Assembly (NCBI RefSeq): GCF_021917145.1
Contig: NC_061077.1
Span: 14,527,420-14,591,419, forward strand
From: Hypomesus transpacificus
Taxonomy: Eukaryota; Chordata; Actinopteri; Osmeriformes; Osmeridae
DNA length: 64,000 nt
Direction: 5' to 3'
The notes below the pieces were generated by a model. It was given only the letters and a program-made list of their open reading frames with translations. It did no database searches and had not been told where the DNA came from. Shown piece by piece: positions 24,211-37,307 of the stretch. The position numbers and the translations under genes are program-made. Positions within the stretch are counted from its first letter, which is position 1. Each line of letters starts with the position of its first letter.

Positions 24211-25227
24211 AACAAATGGGATATTCTGGTATTCTCCAGAGAAACATTGCAACTTTCCACTTAAACAAGCATATTTGTTATATTATTGCGCTGCTATTAA
24301 TCATTAGAGAAAGTTAACAGTTAAGTGATAAGGAAATGTGCAGAACATTGTTTAAATAAATGTACAGTATTGTTTTAAGTGTGTGTCGCCTAAACATGTA
24401 ATAATGACATGAATCAATGACATACGTAATTAGCCAAGAGTAGGTATACCATATCAGTAACACTTATCAATACATATTGTCATCTCTGCACACTTTGCAA
24501 GTTGGAAAACAAACTTCATTAGCAGAATACACGCATGTGCACATTTATTTTTATTGCTAGCAGTGTATTCAAGGCCACAAGTAGTTGTAATCATGGAATG
24601 TTGTATGCATGTAGGTAGCAAACCAAAAGATTTAATCTACCCATTTACTGAAGCTAGTTGGTCCATGTTAGTTCAGACACCATTGCAATTGCAACATTTT
24701 GATAGCATTCTTGCAGAAAAATCAGTGGAAAGATTCAACTTAAATTCAGCCACCTCAGAACCCTATTTTAGGTAATGTTGGATTTCACAAGGGTAACTTT
24801 ACCAACACAACCAATATAGCTAAAGTACGTAAGATGAGTGAAAATGCAGCTCTGGAGAAGGTATGAATTTCTGTAATTTGTATGGCAAGATGTACAGTGG
24901 GGCCAGTGTATACAAATAACCTAATGCAAAATCAATTGTGCTGTTACAATCTAAGTGCACCACATTTTATTTGAAATGTAGTTGACATTCATTGCATGCT
25001 TATTAAAAGCACAGACAGGACGGGCAGGGAAGAGGACGGGCAGGACGTCTAAGAAGACCTATAATCTGATATGGAATACCATGCCCCTGTAGTCGTCCGA
25101 GTGTCTGCTCCCATGTTTTTTTTCATACGACAAAGGTAAACTATGCAAGATGCCTTTTTTCTTACTGGCTGGAGATGAACAGTCTATAGGACAAACATTT
25201 TGTATATACTTACAGGTACAATCTGGG

Positions 25228-25410
25228 GATTTTGTTGCTCAGAGAAAACAGGAGTATGGTTTTGCAAACACTGCCTGTGATCAAATCATAGAGCAAACAG
25301 CCAGCAGAGACTCCAAAACTAAAGTTGGACTGACTGGATTCTCCATAAACAAAGATGCAGTGCATAGATGCACCACATCACTCCAACACAGTGAACTGCA
25401 TGAACCATGA
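25228..25410 (+). pseudogene. Unassigned protein-like fragment
   Basis: The stretch reads KQEYGFANTACDQIIEQTAS then KTKVGLTGFSINKDAVHRCT, with a complexity that looks protein-derived. The upstream sequence 'tatacttacag' (25206-25216) could be a splice acceptor. The pattern faintly resembles uncharacterised multi-copy fish proteins with a helix-turn-helix 'G-F-x-x-N-x-x-A-V-x-R' segment. I cannot name it, and the frame ends soon after. It is probably a mobile-element or pseudogene remnant. Confidence 0.25.
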
Positions 25411-26343
25411 AAAGATAAAAAAGGATATTCAAAACATCATGTCAACAATCAAATGTATGATCACCCGTTTGACCAGACATTGGCGGGAGAAAGTAAGATA
25501 TCATGAAAACTGGCTTCAGACGCTGTTGTCAGTGACCTTTTTGAGGCTGAAGAGAGAGGAGACAATGCCTTTGTCGTTTGTACAATAAAGGCTATAGAGT
25601 GAAGAGATTGAAAAACAATCTTTAAAGACAGAGCAAGAAAGACAAAGGTTAAAGGTCGGGAAATAACTTTTAGAGCAGACCGAGACGTACTATCTCCAGT
25701 CAGCTCAGTCTACTATCTCCAGTCAGCTCAGGGTCCCTTCACCAGCCAGCTCAGTCTACAGTACATTCAACAAGAGGTAGACACAAGACAGATTACACCC
25801 TCCACCTGGAACACATTATAGCATCAGATGTTTAAAAACACAGTCCAACTTGGATGTTGTGTATTACTTTTTACAGGGTTTTTGGGGATCATTTGCAAGG
25901 GCTACCCCCAGGAGCCTGGCCACGTGGGCCGCCCCCCCTGGCCAGATAATGAACACCCCGCCTGCCCCCCCAACCTCACGGCAAAAAAACAACAACTCCT
26001 GAACAGAAACGGTATAAAACTTAAATAAATGCATTAGTATTTTTACTATCAAGTCGTCTTATATTGTAATTTGTCACTTTTGTCACGCTACAACATAGAC
26101 TTATATATTACTAGACACAGCTGCTTTTGTCTTCCAAGATGGCGTCCCCTTCATTTATATGAAAAGTGCTCAGTGGCAGCGCAGTAAGGCAAGCGAAAGT
26201 TGTAACAATATAACGACCATAACAATATTGTGATCAGACATGATAACCACATCTTCCTCATCTACCTCATCTTTGTCTTTTTAATATCGCCAGATATTAT
26301 AACAAATTATATTAGGCTATAATTACGTTTGTCATGCCATGAG

Positions 26344-27437
26344 TACGGCGGCCCTGAAGTGCAAATCACACCCCCTAATATGAGTACATCCCCCATATGA
26401 AAACACTCCCCCCCAATACGAGTCAACTCCCCCCAAATCGGATGACTTGTTCACCTCCCCCCAATACAAAAACACGCTCCCCAAAATGGAAAACGACATT
26501 ACATTAACTCAAAAACACATTAAATTAACTCTGAACGGAAAGGGTAGGTACTACACTTTAGCGCTGATTGGATGCAGTAGACTAACTAACAAGAAATAAG
26601 AAATTGATCGACAGAAGTACAAAATGCAAAAGCCTGACAGAGTTACATGCACCAGGACATTTATTTGGGTATCGAAGCATGTAGCATAGGCTACGTATGC
26701 AAAAGCATAAATTGCGTGTTAAACGTAAACATCGATAGCCAAACAACTAGTTCACGTAACTCTGTCATCATCATGAACTTGATTGTTTTGGTTGCAAGGA
26801 AAGAGGAAACATTAATGTTTACAATTCAGAGTCATGACACTACTCTTTATTTTAATCAGGACCATTCCTATTAAATAATCTCAGATATGCTGTTAACGTT
26901 TCACAATGTAAGTAGCCTATATGCGCATGCTAAAAACGCAGTTGAAGGAAGCAGGACTTCTCAGAAGAAAAAACTAATAGTCCACTACAGAAGAACGAAA
27001 TGCCACAATGACAGAGTAACGTGGACCAGGATAGTTGTTTGGCTATCGATTTTTACATTTAACACCAAATACTTTTGACAAAGTAACCATTTGCTACGTT
27101 CTTCGATAGCCAAACAAATGTTCTGGTGCACGTAGCTCTAACTCTGCCAGGCTACTGTATTTTGTACTTCTGTCGATCAATTTCATATTTCTTGTTAGTT
27201 AGCCTACTGCATCCAATCAGCGCTAAAGTGTACCTACCCTTTCCATTCAGAGTTAATGTAATGTGTTTTTGAGTTAACGTAATGTCGTTTTCCATTTGGG
27301 GGAGCGTGTTTTTGTATTGGGGGGAGGTGAACAAGTCATCCGATTTGGGGGGAGTTGACTCGTATTGGGGGGGAGTGTTTTCATATGGGGGATGTACTCA
27401 TATTAGGGGGTGTGATTTGCACTTCAGGGCCACCGTA
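26344..27437. mobile_element. 1.09-kb fold-back DNA element with long inverted arms
   Basis: A 6-bp direct repeat, catgag, lies at 26338-26343 and 27438-27443. Between them the two ends are near-identical inverted repeats of about 350 bp (26344-26695 and about 27085-27437). Both start TACGG(C/T)(G)GCCCTGAAGTGCAA and carry a ladder of C-runs (G-runs on the right) separated by AT-rich words. A further inverted pair lies nearer the centre (about 26725-26765 with 27013-27056). Only about 250 bp of spacer remains. There is no transposase, so it is a non-autonomous fold-back element. Confidence 0.8.
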
Positions 27438-27443
27438 CATGAG

Positions 27444-29894
<2,451 letters not shown>

Positions 29895-30046
29895 TCAGGA
29901 CACCGAAGACAGAGGGATGGGTAAAATAAGCAGAGCGTCAGCTGAAGAGGTTTGTTCCTTTTCAGTGTAGCGATTTGACAACTTCGCAACACCTTCGTTA
30001 TATTATTTTCAACCTAGTTTAGGAGCCTACTCAGTCGCGGGCTGTG

Positions 30047-31623
30047 ATGAACTACGTACACAAGATGAGGGCAGTATTCTTCAACTTTATCTTCATGAGT
30101 CTGTTTCTACCAACGGTATGACAAGCTGTTTGTGTTTTATAACTTGTTTAGTTAGTACATATGTGTAACTCCAGTTACAGTAGTACATTTGAGAGAGAGA
30201 ATGACATCCAGATACTTTTAGACACCCTCTTCTCATAACCAGCAGAAGCCAAGAATTCAGATTCAACACAAGCTTTAAGCTACTGATAAAAGTCAGAACC
30301 CTTAAATAGGAAGGCAATGCATGTATTTTAAGTTGGTTTTAACACAATGGCTTTTAGGATTCAATGATGTTTAACTTTGTATCTTGACAGTGGATTTGTT
30401 TGAATTCCCTTGTGTTTTCCTGCTGCAGGGGTGCACTAATTTTTAGAGACATGTACACAGAAAAATGATCAATATTATTTACCATCCAATTTTCTTCTTC
30501 AAGGTCACTTCCAAAGTTTTAGCCTTAGGGCGTGTGACAGTAGACTTGAAAGACAAGGGCATGTGTGTGTGTGTGCACTTACTTGTGTGCCCATGTGTGT
30601 GTGAGAGACAGAGTGAAACAGTGTTGTACTCTTGATGGAGCTTATTGATCACGTTTAACATTTCAATTAAAGCATACACCCATACATAAAAAAGTAATTA
30701 ATTTCATTGATTCATTGTCAACTGTTTTACCCAATCTCTGCAAGAAAGTAGCTTTAATCATCTTCCTTGCTGTGTTCCTGCAGATGCAGGAAGAGGAAGC
30801 AGCCAGCCCTTTGGACTACATAGGTCAGAGTTCACTGGAGCCTGGAACTTCACAGACAACTCCCTATGAGGCTGTGGAGGCAGGAAGAACTTTTGGATCT
30901 GCTTTGAAGGTCTCTCAACCAACCAAGGAGCTCCACATCATATCTACCGAGCCCAGGCCTCACAGCTCCATGTCTTGGTCCCAGAAGAACCTCTCCCCCT
31001 CCCTGGACCAGTCTCTTTATCGGCCCAGGACCAAACCTAACATCAAGACGCCAACCACCAAGAGCAGGAAGATGTTTAGCTGGGGGGACTTCTACCTCAG
31101 TGTTGGGACAGCCAAGTTTAGCCTGCTGCTGACAGGGAAGCTGGTGGACCACGTCAACGGAACTTTTAGCCTCTACTTCCGACACAACACCACTCGTCTG
31201 GGGAACCTGTCGGTCAGCATCGTTGCACCTTCCAGGCCTTTGGACTGGGAGATTTCCGAACCTAGAAGGAAGTCTCGGAACCCTCCGGAAGACTCTGAAT
31301 TCCGGTTCTGGAGCCCCCTCCAGTCCAGCAGCAGCTCTCGGACGGAGCAGCAGCAGCAGCAGCAAGAGAAGATGGTCACTAAGTCCCTGAACTGCTGGCT
31401 GGAGTACCAGAGGACCAGCCAGGCCAAGCGGACCCGGCCCTGCCTGTATGATCCGGCCCAGACCTGTTACTCTGAACACAACCAGTCCCACTCTGCCTGG
31501 GTCTGTGCCAAACCCTGCAAGGTCCTATGTATTCTTGTGTCTTTTGTCAGTTTGGACTACAAACTGGTGCAGAAGGTCTGCCCGGACTACAATTACCAAG
31601 ACCACCACCAATACTTTGGCTAA
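30047..31623 (+). CDS. nxph4: Neurexophilin 4
   Basis: Two exons, 30047-30115 (23 codons, hydrophobic signal peptide) and 30784-31623 (279 codons plus stop), split by a 668-bp phase-0 intron. The total is 302 aa (human about 308). Neurexophilins are secreted glycoproteins that bind the LNS2 domain of alpha-neurexins at synapses. The variable pro-region runs to about residue 120. The conserved domain starts at KMFSWGDFYLSVGTAKFSLL, includes VDHVNGTFSLYFRHNTT with two N-glycosylation sequons, and is interrupted by a long low-complexity linker with a Q6 tract. It resumes at the cysteine-rich end and finishes YKLVQKVCPDYNY...YFG. The YFG ending, the RPCLYDPAQTCYSEH segment, the long linker and the nearby ndufa4l2 all favour NXPH4 over NXPH1-3. 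The usual KPFKV is KPCKV here, adding a cysteine. AATAAA lies at 32005. Confidence 0.95.
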
Positions 31624-31680
31624 GGGATGAGAGACAGAAGGGAAATGCTAAGGGATGAATGGATAAAGTGCATGTGAGAA

Positions 31681-31782
31681 TGAGTGCATTGTATGTGGTG
31701 ATCTCAATAGCCTAGTCTGTAAAGATATGCATGAGTGCCTTGTATGCGGTAATCTCAATAGCCAAGTCTGTAAAGATATGCA
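31681..31782. repeat. 51-bp unit repeated twice in nxph4 3-prime UTR
   Basis: Units 31681-31731 and 31732-31782 differ at about five positions. Both contain 'atctcaatagcc' and 'gtctgtaaagatatgca'. It is a simple local duplication inside the presumed 3-prime UTR. Confidence 0.9.
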
Positions 31783-32004
31783 CACATCATTTATAGGGAG
31801 TTGATGCCTGTGTGCTCCCGTCCTTGCCTGCCACTTATTAACTTAATAATACAGTTGCATTGCAATCTTTTTTGTCTGTCTCACAAAGCAAAATTGTGTA
31901 GCCAATGTAACCAAAATGTTATTGTCTTGTTCCATCTATTGTGTCAAGTGTTGCTATTGGTAGAAGTAGCTGGCCTGTGTGATTTTCCTTACATTAGAGA
32001 CTAC

Positions 32005-32010
32005 AATAAA
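32005..32010 (+). promoter_or_regulatory. Candidate poly(A) signal of nxph4
   Basis: AATAAA lies 382 bases past the nxph4 stop, in an AT-rich context. Confidence 0.5.
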
Positions 32011-33962
32011 CATTCAAGGTTACATTGAAACTCATTTTCCTTTTAAATTATGTTCCTACAGATGGCTCCCACGTTTGATTATGAAGTGAAAATAGCAGAT
32101 GTAACTACCCCGTATTGCTGGTCTGGCCTTCGGTAAACAAAGTGGCCTTGATGACTGTGTATCTCTCCCTCAAGGGACAACATTCAGATTGGCCGGCATG
32201 ATACAGATCTATAATCCAAGGACAGAAATGACTCGTATTACATGTTGTCCTTCATACTGCTCTGTTCCGTGGGCGGTTGTCATCTATTAACTTTATTTGT
32301 TATATTTTTATTACTCATTAATTCATCACGAACGCACACATCACTCATCCTCTCTTCTCTCCATTTCTGGCTGTACCTGTGAGCCCCAAAGAGTGTGGGG
32401 CGAGAGGGGGAGGTCTGTGCAGCGAGTGTCCCAGGATGGGCCAGGGGAGCCAGGCCACAGGGGAGCCAGAGATCGGGGTCTGTCCTCCAGCAGGAGAAGG
32501 ACAAGCATCATCTCCATTCATAGCCTACCTGTATGTCTTGATGTAACAAACATAAATGCTGGTTGAGGGAGGAAGGGGTGCGGGGTGGTAGGAGGAGTGC
32601 TAACTAGAATTTCAGACTGTTCAGTTTCAGACTCACTGACATCCCATTGGTGTGTCTGAAGGGGTTGGCTCCACTGACAGTTCCAGGCTGACAACACTAG
32701 AGAGAGACAGAGAATAAAGTAAAATAGGCTGTCAGAAAGAAATGTAAGAGAGAGCAAGAGATTCTCTGAAAAGAGTAAATATGGTGAATAATTTCTTCAA
32801 CATAATCATGTCCATAGCATTGAGGATTGTGACCAAGATTGTGGATGGAGGGGTGAAGTCTAAGGAAGACTCTAAAATCAGCTGTGGATGGATGACAAGG
32901 ACACACAAAATACAAAAAAGAAAAACCACAAAAGGGTGTTTGTTGATCCATTGGTTGAGTCAATTGGAGGTTTTAAACTGTTGAGAGTGGGAGAGAAAAG
33001 GTTGTCTTGACATGTCCCTCAGAAAGAAATGCAGTCCTCTTGGTGGTTGGTTACTTGACTTGATTCTGGCCATTTGACCCTAAATGTGACATACTAAATG
33101 TCATGTGCTAGTTTCTCTCTGTATGTTTCTGTGTGTACTGCCAGAAGACGTTATTTTTCCATGTGACATGCTCTGGTCAAGGGGTCATTAAACTCTGCGA
33201 CAGATAAACAAACGAATGCTCATCCTGTTTACTCTCTCTCTCTCACTTTCTCTCTCACTCCCTCTTTCTCTCTCTGTCTTCTCCATCTCTTTGACTGGTT
33301 CTCACGACCTGCCAACTCCTTGACGCAGTTTTTTTATTTGCTGAGTGTGTGTTAGTGTGTGTCTGTGTATGCAAGTGTGTGCCTTGAGAAGGAATCTGGG
33401 TGTCAGTGTCTTGCTTGTTTTTGTGTGTTTTGGCCACTAGAGGTCCTCATGCCTGGCTTGCTCAGCTCTGATTTTGTTATTAGGTTCACCTGGGCCTCGT
33501 TCTGTTAGGGGTATTTAGGGGACTCTGTCTCATGCCTACCTTGCTTGATGTTTAAGTTTTGCTGATGCCGGTTGCCTATGCCGTTCTAAGTTTTTGCTAC
33601 TTTTTGTTCATCTTACTTTTGCCGAGCCGATTAAAAAACCTTCAGTCTCTCCAGTTCCAAGTGCGTCTCACTTTTGGGTTCACCCTCCACTCGTGGTTCC
33701 AGATCCAAGTTGAGTTCCGGCTCTGACACTGGGTTCATGTATTCAACAGTGCTTGGTCACCAGGTCTACTTGCTGTGTTCTCCTCATGTCTGCCAGTCTG
33801 ATCAAAGGGACATGTTAATGATCTGACTGTAACATATCAAATAAAACCCATCACACATGGGCCTGGGAATACATGTGGATGTGGGTCTTTGGAGATTAGC
33901 CTAAATGAACTGCTAAGCATCCAGAGAGATAGAGAGATCTCATAGGGATACAGAGGCATCAC

Positions 33963-34193
33963 TCAGAAGTGAAAGTCCTTTGAGGCTCTGGGTGTAAGGG
34001 GTCCGTACGTCTGCCTGCCCTTCAGGTTGTGACAGGTGACAGGTGTCTGTTGTTCCTGAGCCGGCTGCCTGCTCCTGGAGATGAAAGCACCACCAGTGCT
34101 ATCTGGGGCCTGGATCTGTGTGTAGAGGAGGCTCTGCACACTGCAGCTAATGAAGAGCTTCCTCCACAGGACCAACACTAACAAACCAGCCAC
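33963..34193 (-). other. Orphan candidate last exon (membrane-tail-like peptide)
   Basis: On the minus strand a clean frame follows 'tgggccag', a possible splice acceptor, and runs about 76 codons to TGA at 33963. It starts with a hydrophobic AGLLVLVLWRKLFIS segment, then a polar tail (IQAPDSTGG...SRQPAQEQQ...HNLKGRQTYGPLTPR). No ATG begins it, and no partner exons were found upstream. It has coding-like composition and could be the last exon of a single-pass membrane protein or a relic. I do not recognise it. Confidence 0.25.
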
Positions 34194-34304
34194 TGGCCCA
34201 TAGAAACAACAAAAGATGACTTATCTTATGTCACCTGTCTGTTTCACGTATGACATGCACAGAGGAGAGATGAGCCACATCCTTCAGAGTAGACAAGAAT
34301 AATT

Positions 34305-34310
34305 TTTATT
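34305..34310 (-). promoter_or_regulatory. Candidate poly(A) signal of ndufa4l2
   Basis: AATAAA on the minus strand, about 540 bases downstream of the ndufa4l2 stop codon. Confidence 0.45.
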
Positions 34311-34849
34311 TCACTTCATTTTGTCTGAATGGTATCCATTCAAACTATGTCAACTACATCAGAAAAGATCTCTAAACATGCACCGTGACAGGATCTCTCT
34401 GTGAATGCACCTCTGCAATCTGGCTTCCCTCACAACACAAACGGTTCTTGATAAGTGAATTAGCTAAACTCACAGCCCTGTCCATGGTGAGGGGAGAAAA
34501 GCAAACACAGAAAACACACTCTGTGTTTGGGTACACTGACCGGATACATACAGCACCATACAAAGTCACACTATAAAAACAGCAGATACACCAAGCTAAT
34601 TCAGAAGATTTTAAGACAATTTAGAAACACATTTCTGTCCACATGGAATGACGTGTGGCCAGTTTTACTAGGGCAACACTAGAAAACATTCTGTATGCAG
34701 TAAAGGACAGTATATATACAGACACAACACTCGGGGGGTAGTGGGTGCTGTGAGAGCTGTTTGTTCCTCAACCAATCACAACCTTGGTCATTAAGGGAGA
34801 GTGTGGAACTGGCCCTGGATCAGGGCCTGGCTGGTGGAGCATGTGACGT

Positions 34850-37307
34850 CTAGAACTCTGGCCCCTGCTTCTTCAGGTTGTTGTAGTCAGTGGTGATTGA
34901 CACCAACTGGAGGGAAGAGAGAAATAAAATAATTGTGCTTTCAGATTACAGGGCATTGACACTTTTCTTGACTATTGGTGTGTGTGTGTGTGTGCCGGTT
35001 TCTGGGTATTTGCACTACCTTGTACTGGTAGGTCGGGTCTAGCTGGTTCCAGGGCTCAGGGTTCTTAGTCTTGTTCCATCTATGTAAAAGACGAAGAAAG
35101 AAGAGGAGAGGGGCGGGGAGGGATGACGAGCGGGAGGAAGAGGAGAAGAGGAGCAGAGCATGACACCATAATCACAGCAGCTCTTTATGTCGTACTTGTT
35201 CAGCTTGTTCAGCATAGAAGCCATTGTGGTGGAAATCTGACAATCAATAAACATAAAGTAGTTAAATGTCTTTGTATAAGTATTTATTAAGTGAATCTTT
35301 CTGCAGAAAGAGATCAGAGGCCACAGAGTACACTACCAGCACTCTGTGGAGTTCAGATTAAGAACTCTCAATGACAGGCCCTTCATAGCAAGCTCTACAA
35401 CCACCCTGCACACAACAGGCTCTGTTAATATTATCCGCTCTCAAAGATGCAGCAGAGTACAGCACACAAGGTTACAGCTTTCTCAGCAGTTAACTAGACA
35501 CTCTTATAGTACAAAAGGTTCCAGTTGTTCCTGAAATGAACTTTATTGGTATTGCCTGAAATAAACTGTAACGGTATTATGAAAATAACCATATTACAAT
35601 TTCCACTACAGTTTCATAATCCATCTGTAGCCTGAACATGGAAAAAGGAAATGTTATGGTCTTACGTGACGTGGGGTCCCTTTGCCAGACGAACCAGATA
35701 CATCGAGGCTCCCCCCATTCCCAAACAGATGAAGAAGAACTGAGGGATGAGCTGATGAGCGAGACAGAGGGAGACAGAGGGAGAGACAGAAGGAGAGGGA
35801 GAGAAAGATTGGTTCCATAGCAAATGTAGTCAACATGTCAACATACAGTCAACATGTCAAGATACAGTATGATTGCATAACCTATAGGGATGTGTTTTTG
35901 CTGTGTCACTCCTGATGGCATGAGGCATGAGGATGACATTTGTGTCTGGTTGTCTCCTAGTGCTATGCTGACTGATATATTCAACAGAGTGCGTGCCACT
36001 TTCTATAGAGCAGAGATGGTGGAAAAAGGGCGCATTGACAGGTTGTGCATCAACTATTTGTATTTTCCATACTGTACACCTTTTCCTCTTTAAGATATTA
36101 AGTCCAGTGGTAAATCCGTTACATTTTGGCATGAAATCAAATGCTGCTTAGGTACTGTACGGAATTAAATGTTAGATAACTTAGATTACATGAAACAAAA
36201 TGAGATTCCCGATTAACAAACCTAATTTGTCGAGGCCTAAAAACGTTGGGATATATCTTCAGGAACATGATAAAATAAGAAATCATTGGAACTTACATTG
36301 AAAATAAAATACGTTAGAAACGTAAACAATAAACTTTGCATAAAATTGCATGATTAGAAGTTTCAAGCATCAGGGATCAATGGGCCAGGCAATAGCGCTG
36401 TTCATATTTCAGAGAGAAATGTCGGAGGCCCTCCTTTTTTCAGGGACCTGTCTGAACTCAATCAACTCCTATGCCTACGTGCGCCTCACTTAAATTCGTT
36501 ATGTGGGGAACGGTCTACGTGCAGAATGGGGGTTGAACCAAGACTCCTTTGTATTGGACTCTGAACGTTTTCTGTATTTTATCACGTGATGTTTTGATCA
36601 CCAAGACACCATTTCACGTTTTCGTTTCAAAGTTGTCATTTCTTGCAGGGTCGCGACCTCTGTTGTGAGGAATGGAGCGTGAAAAACTGACAATGAGAGC
36701 AGATTAAAACAGGCTACTAAACAAATATTACCATAAAAAGAAAAACATGTTTCATCATAATATTATATATTTCATTGCCATTCTAAATGTGTTTACTTTT
36801 TAAAAGTTTAAGTCGATTTACAGGTGTAAGCACTACTTTAGAAAAGCAAATATTTCGTTCATGAATTCTCTTTTTTAAATTTGTATAAAAGGTAGGGTAA
36901 TATACATGGCACAAATGCGGGATGTTCACTACATGTAGCCTAATCTGCAGACACCGTTGACCATCTTGAGGCGCTGTCCAAAGGCTGAATCTACTAAACG
37001 TGTATTCTGCATCTCGGCTTTTAATAATTTTTAATAATTAGAATTTGTTTTATCGTATTTTTGTTGTTGATGTTAACCCTGTAAGCTGAATATGGTAAAC
37101 CTCCTCAACAACCTTCTTGAGGTGATGTTGTTTTTGTTTGTTAAAGCTATAGAGAAAGACAATCAGGCATTCGCCTGGTTTTAATTAACTCTTGAGTTTT
37201 CCTTTTGACATGGAAGGATAAAGGATGGTAATGATGTCTGTGCTAAATGAAAAGGTACTTACGCCGGGGTGCCTTCTTGCGTGATCAATTGCTGTGCGAA
37301 TCATCAT
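34850..37307 (-). CDS. ndufa4l2: NDUFA4-like 2 mitochondrial subunit
   Basis: Four exons, read downward: 37307-37263, 35751-35666, 35079-35019, 34906-34850. They join in frame to 82 aa (human NDUFA4L2 87 aa). The protein has a short basic N-terminus ending RRHPG, one membrane helix (LIPQFFFICLGMGGASMYLV, about residues 16-35), the conserved WNKTKNPEPWNQL, YQYK, and the tail TTDYNNLKKQGPEF. NDUFA4-family proteins sit in the inner mitochondrial membrane. NDUFA4 is a complex IV subunit, and NDUFA4L2 is a hypoxia-induced paralogue that lowers respiration. The residues ICLGMG and the nxph4 neighbourhood favour NDUFA4L2 over NDUFA4. The start is the first of two adjacent ATGs. The exons are tiny and would be missed by length-based gene finding. 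Confidence 0.92.

Larger units (their letters stand above)
22271..26337. other. Gene-poor stretch with unexplained fragments
   Basis: Contents include five copies of a GTGCCAACCAACCC motif in both orientations (22373-22959), a 16-base G run (23697-23712) inside a repeat-like 'cagctgccccaccttgcccc' block, an unrecognised 136-codon frame (23800-24210), an unrecognised gene-like fragment (25230-25410), and a short repeat of 'actatctccagtcagctcag' (25688-25760). No complete gene could be assembled. Confidence 0.5.
31624..34849. other. Intergenic between nxph4 and ndufa4l2
   Basis: It contains the nxph4 3-prime UTR to about 32030, a 51-bp tandem repeat (31681-31782), TC-rich low complexity (33231-33290), a dispersed-repeat-like block (about 33440-33730, 'gttcaccctccactcgtggt' to 'gctctgacact'), one candidate orphan exon (33963-34193 minus) and the likely ndufa4l2 3-prime UTR. 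SHMT2, which lies between these genes in human, was not found here. Confidence 0.55.

Noticed and set aside
30715-30783. Upstream ATG extending nxph4 exon 2 to the left
   Set aside because: The extension reads through the intron end. The splice acceptor at 30781-30783 and the separate signal-peptide exon at 30047-30115 give the proper N-terminus.
30850-31491. 213-codon open frame on the minus strand
   Set aside because: It is antisense to nxph4 exon 2. Its Leu runs come from the CAG tract, and the sense strand fully explains the openness.
33440-33730. Solo LTR of a retrotransposon
   Set aside because: The text resembles a dispersed fish repeat, but I found no TG...CA ends with a target duplication, so no element type is claimed.
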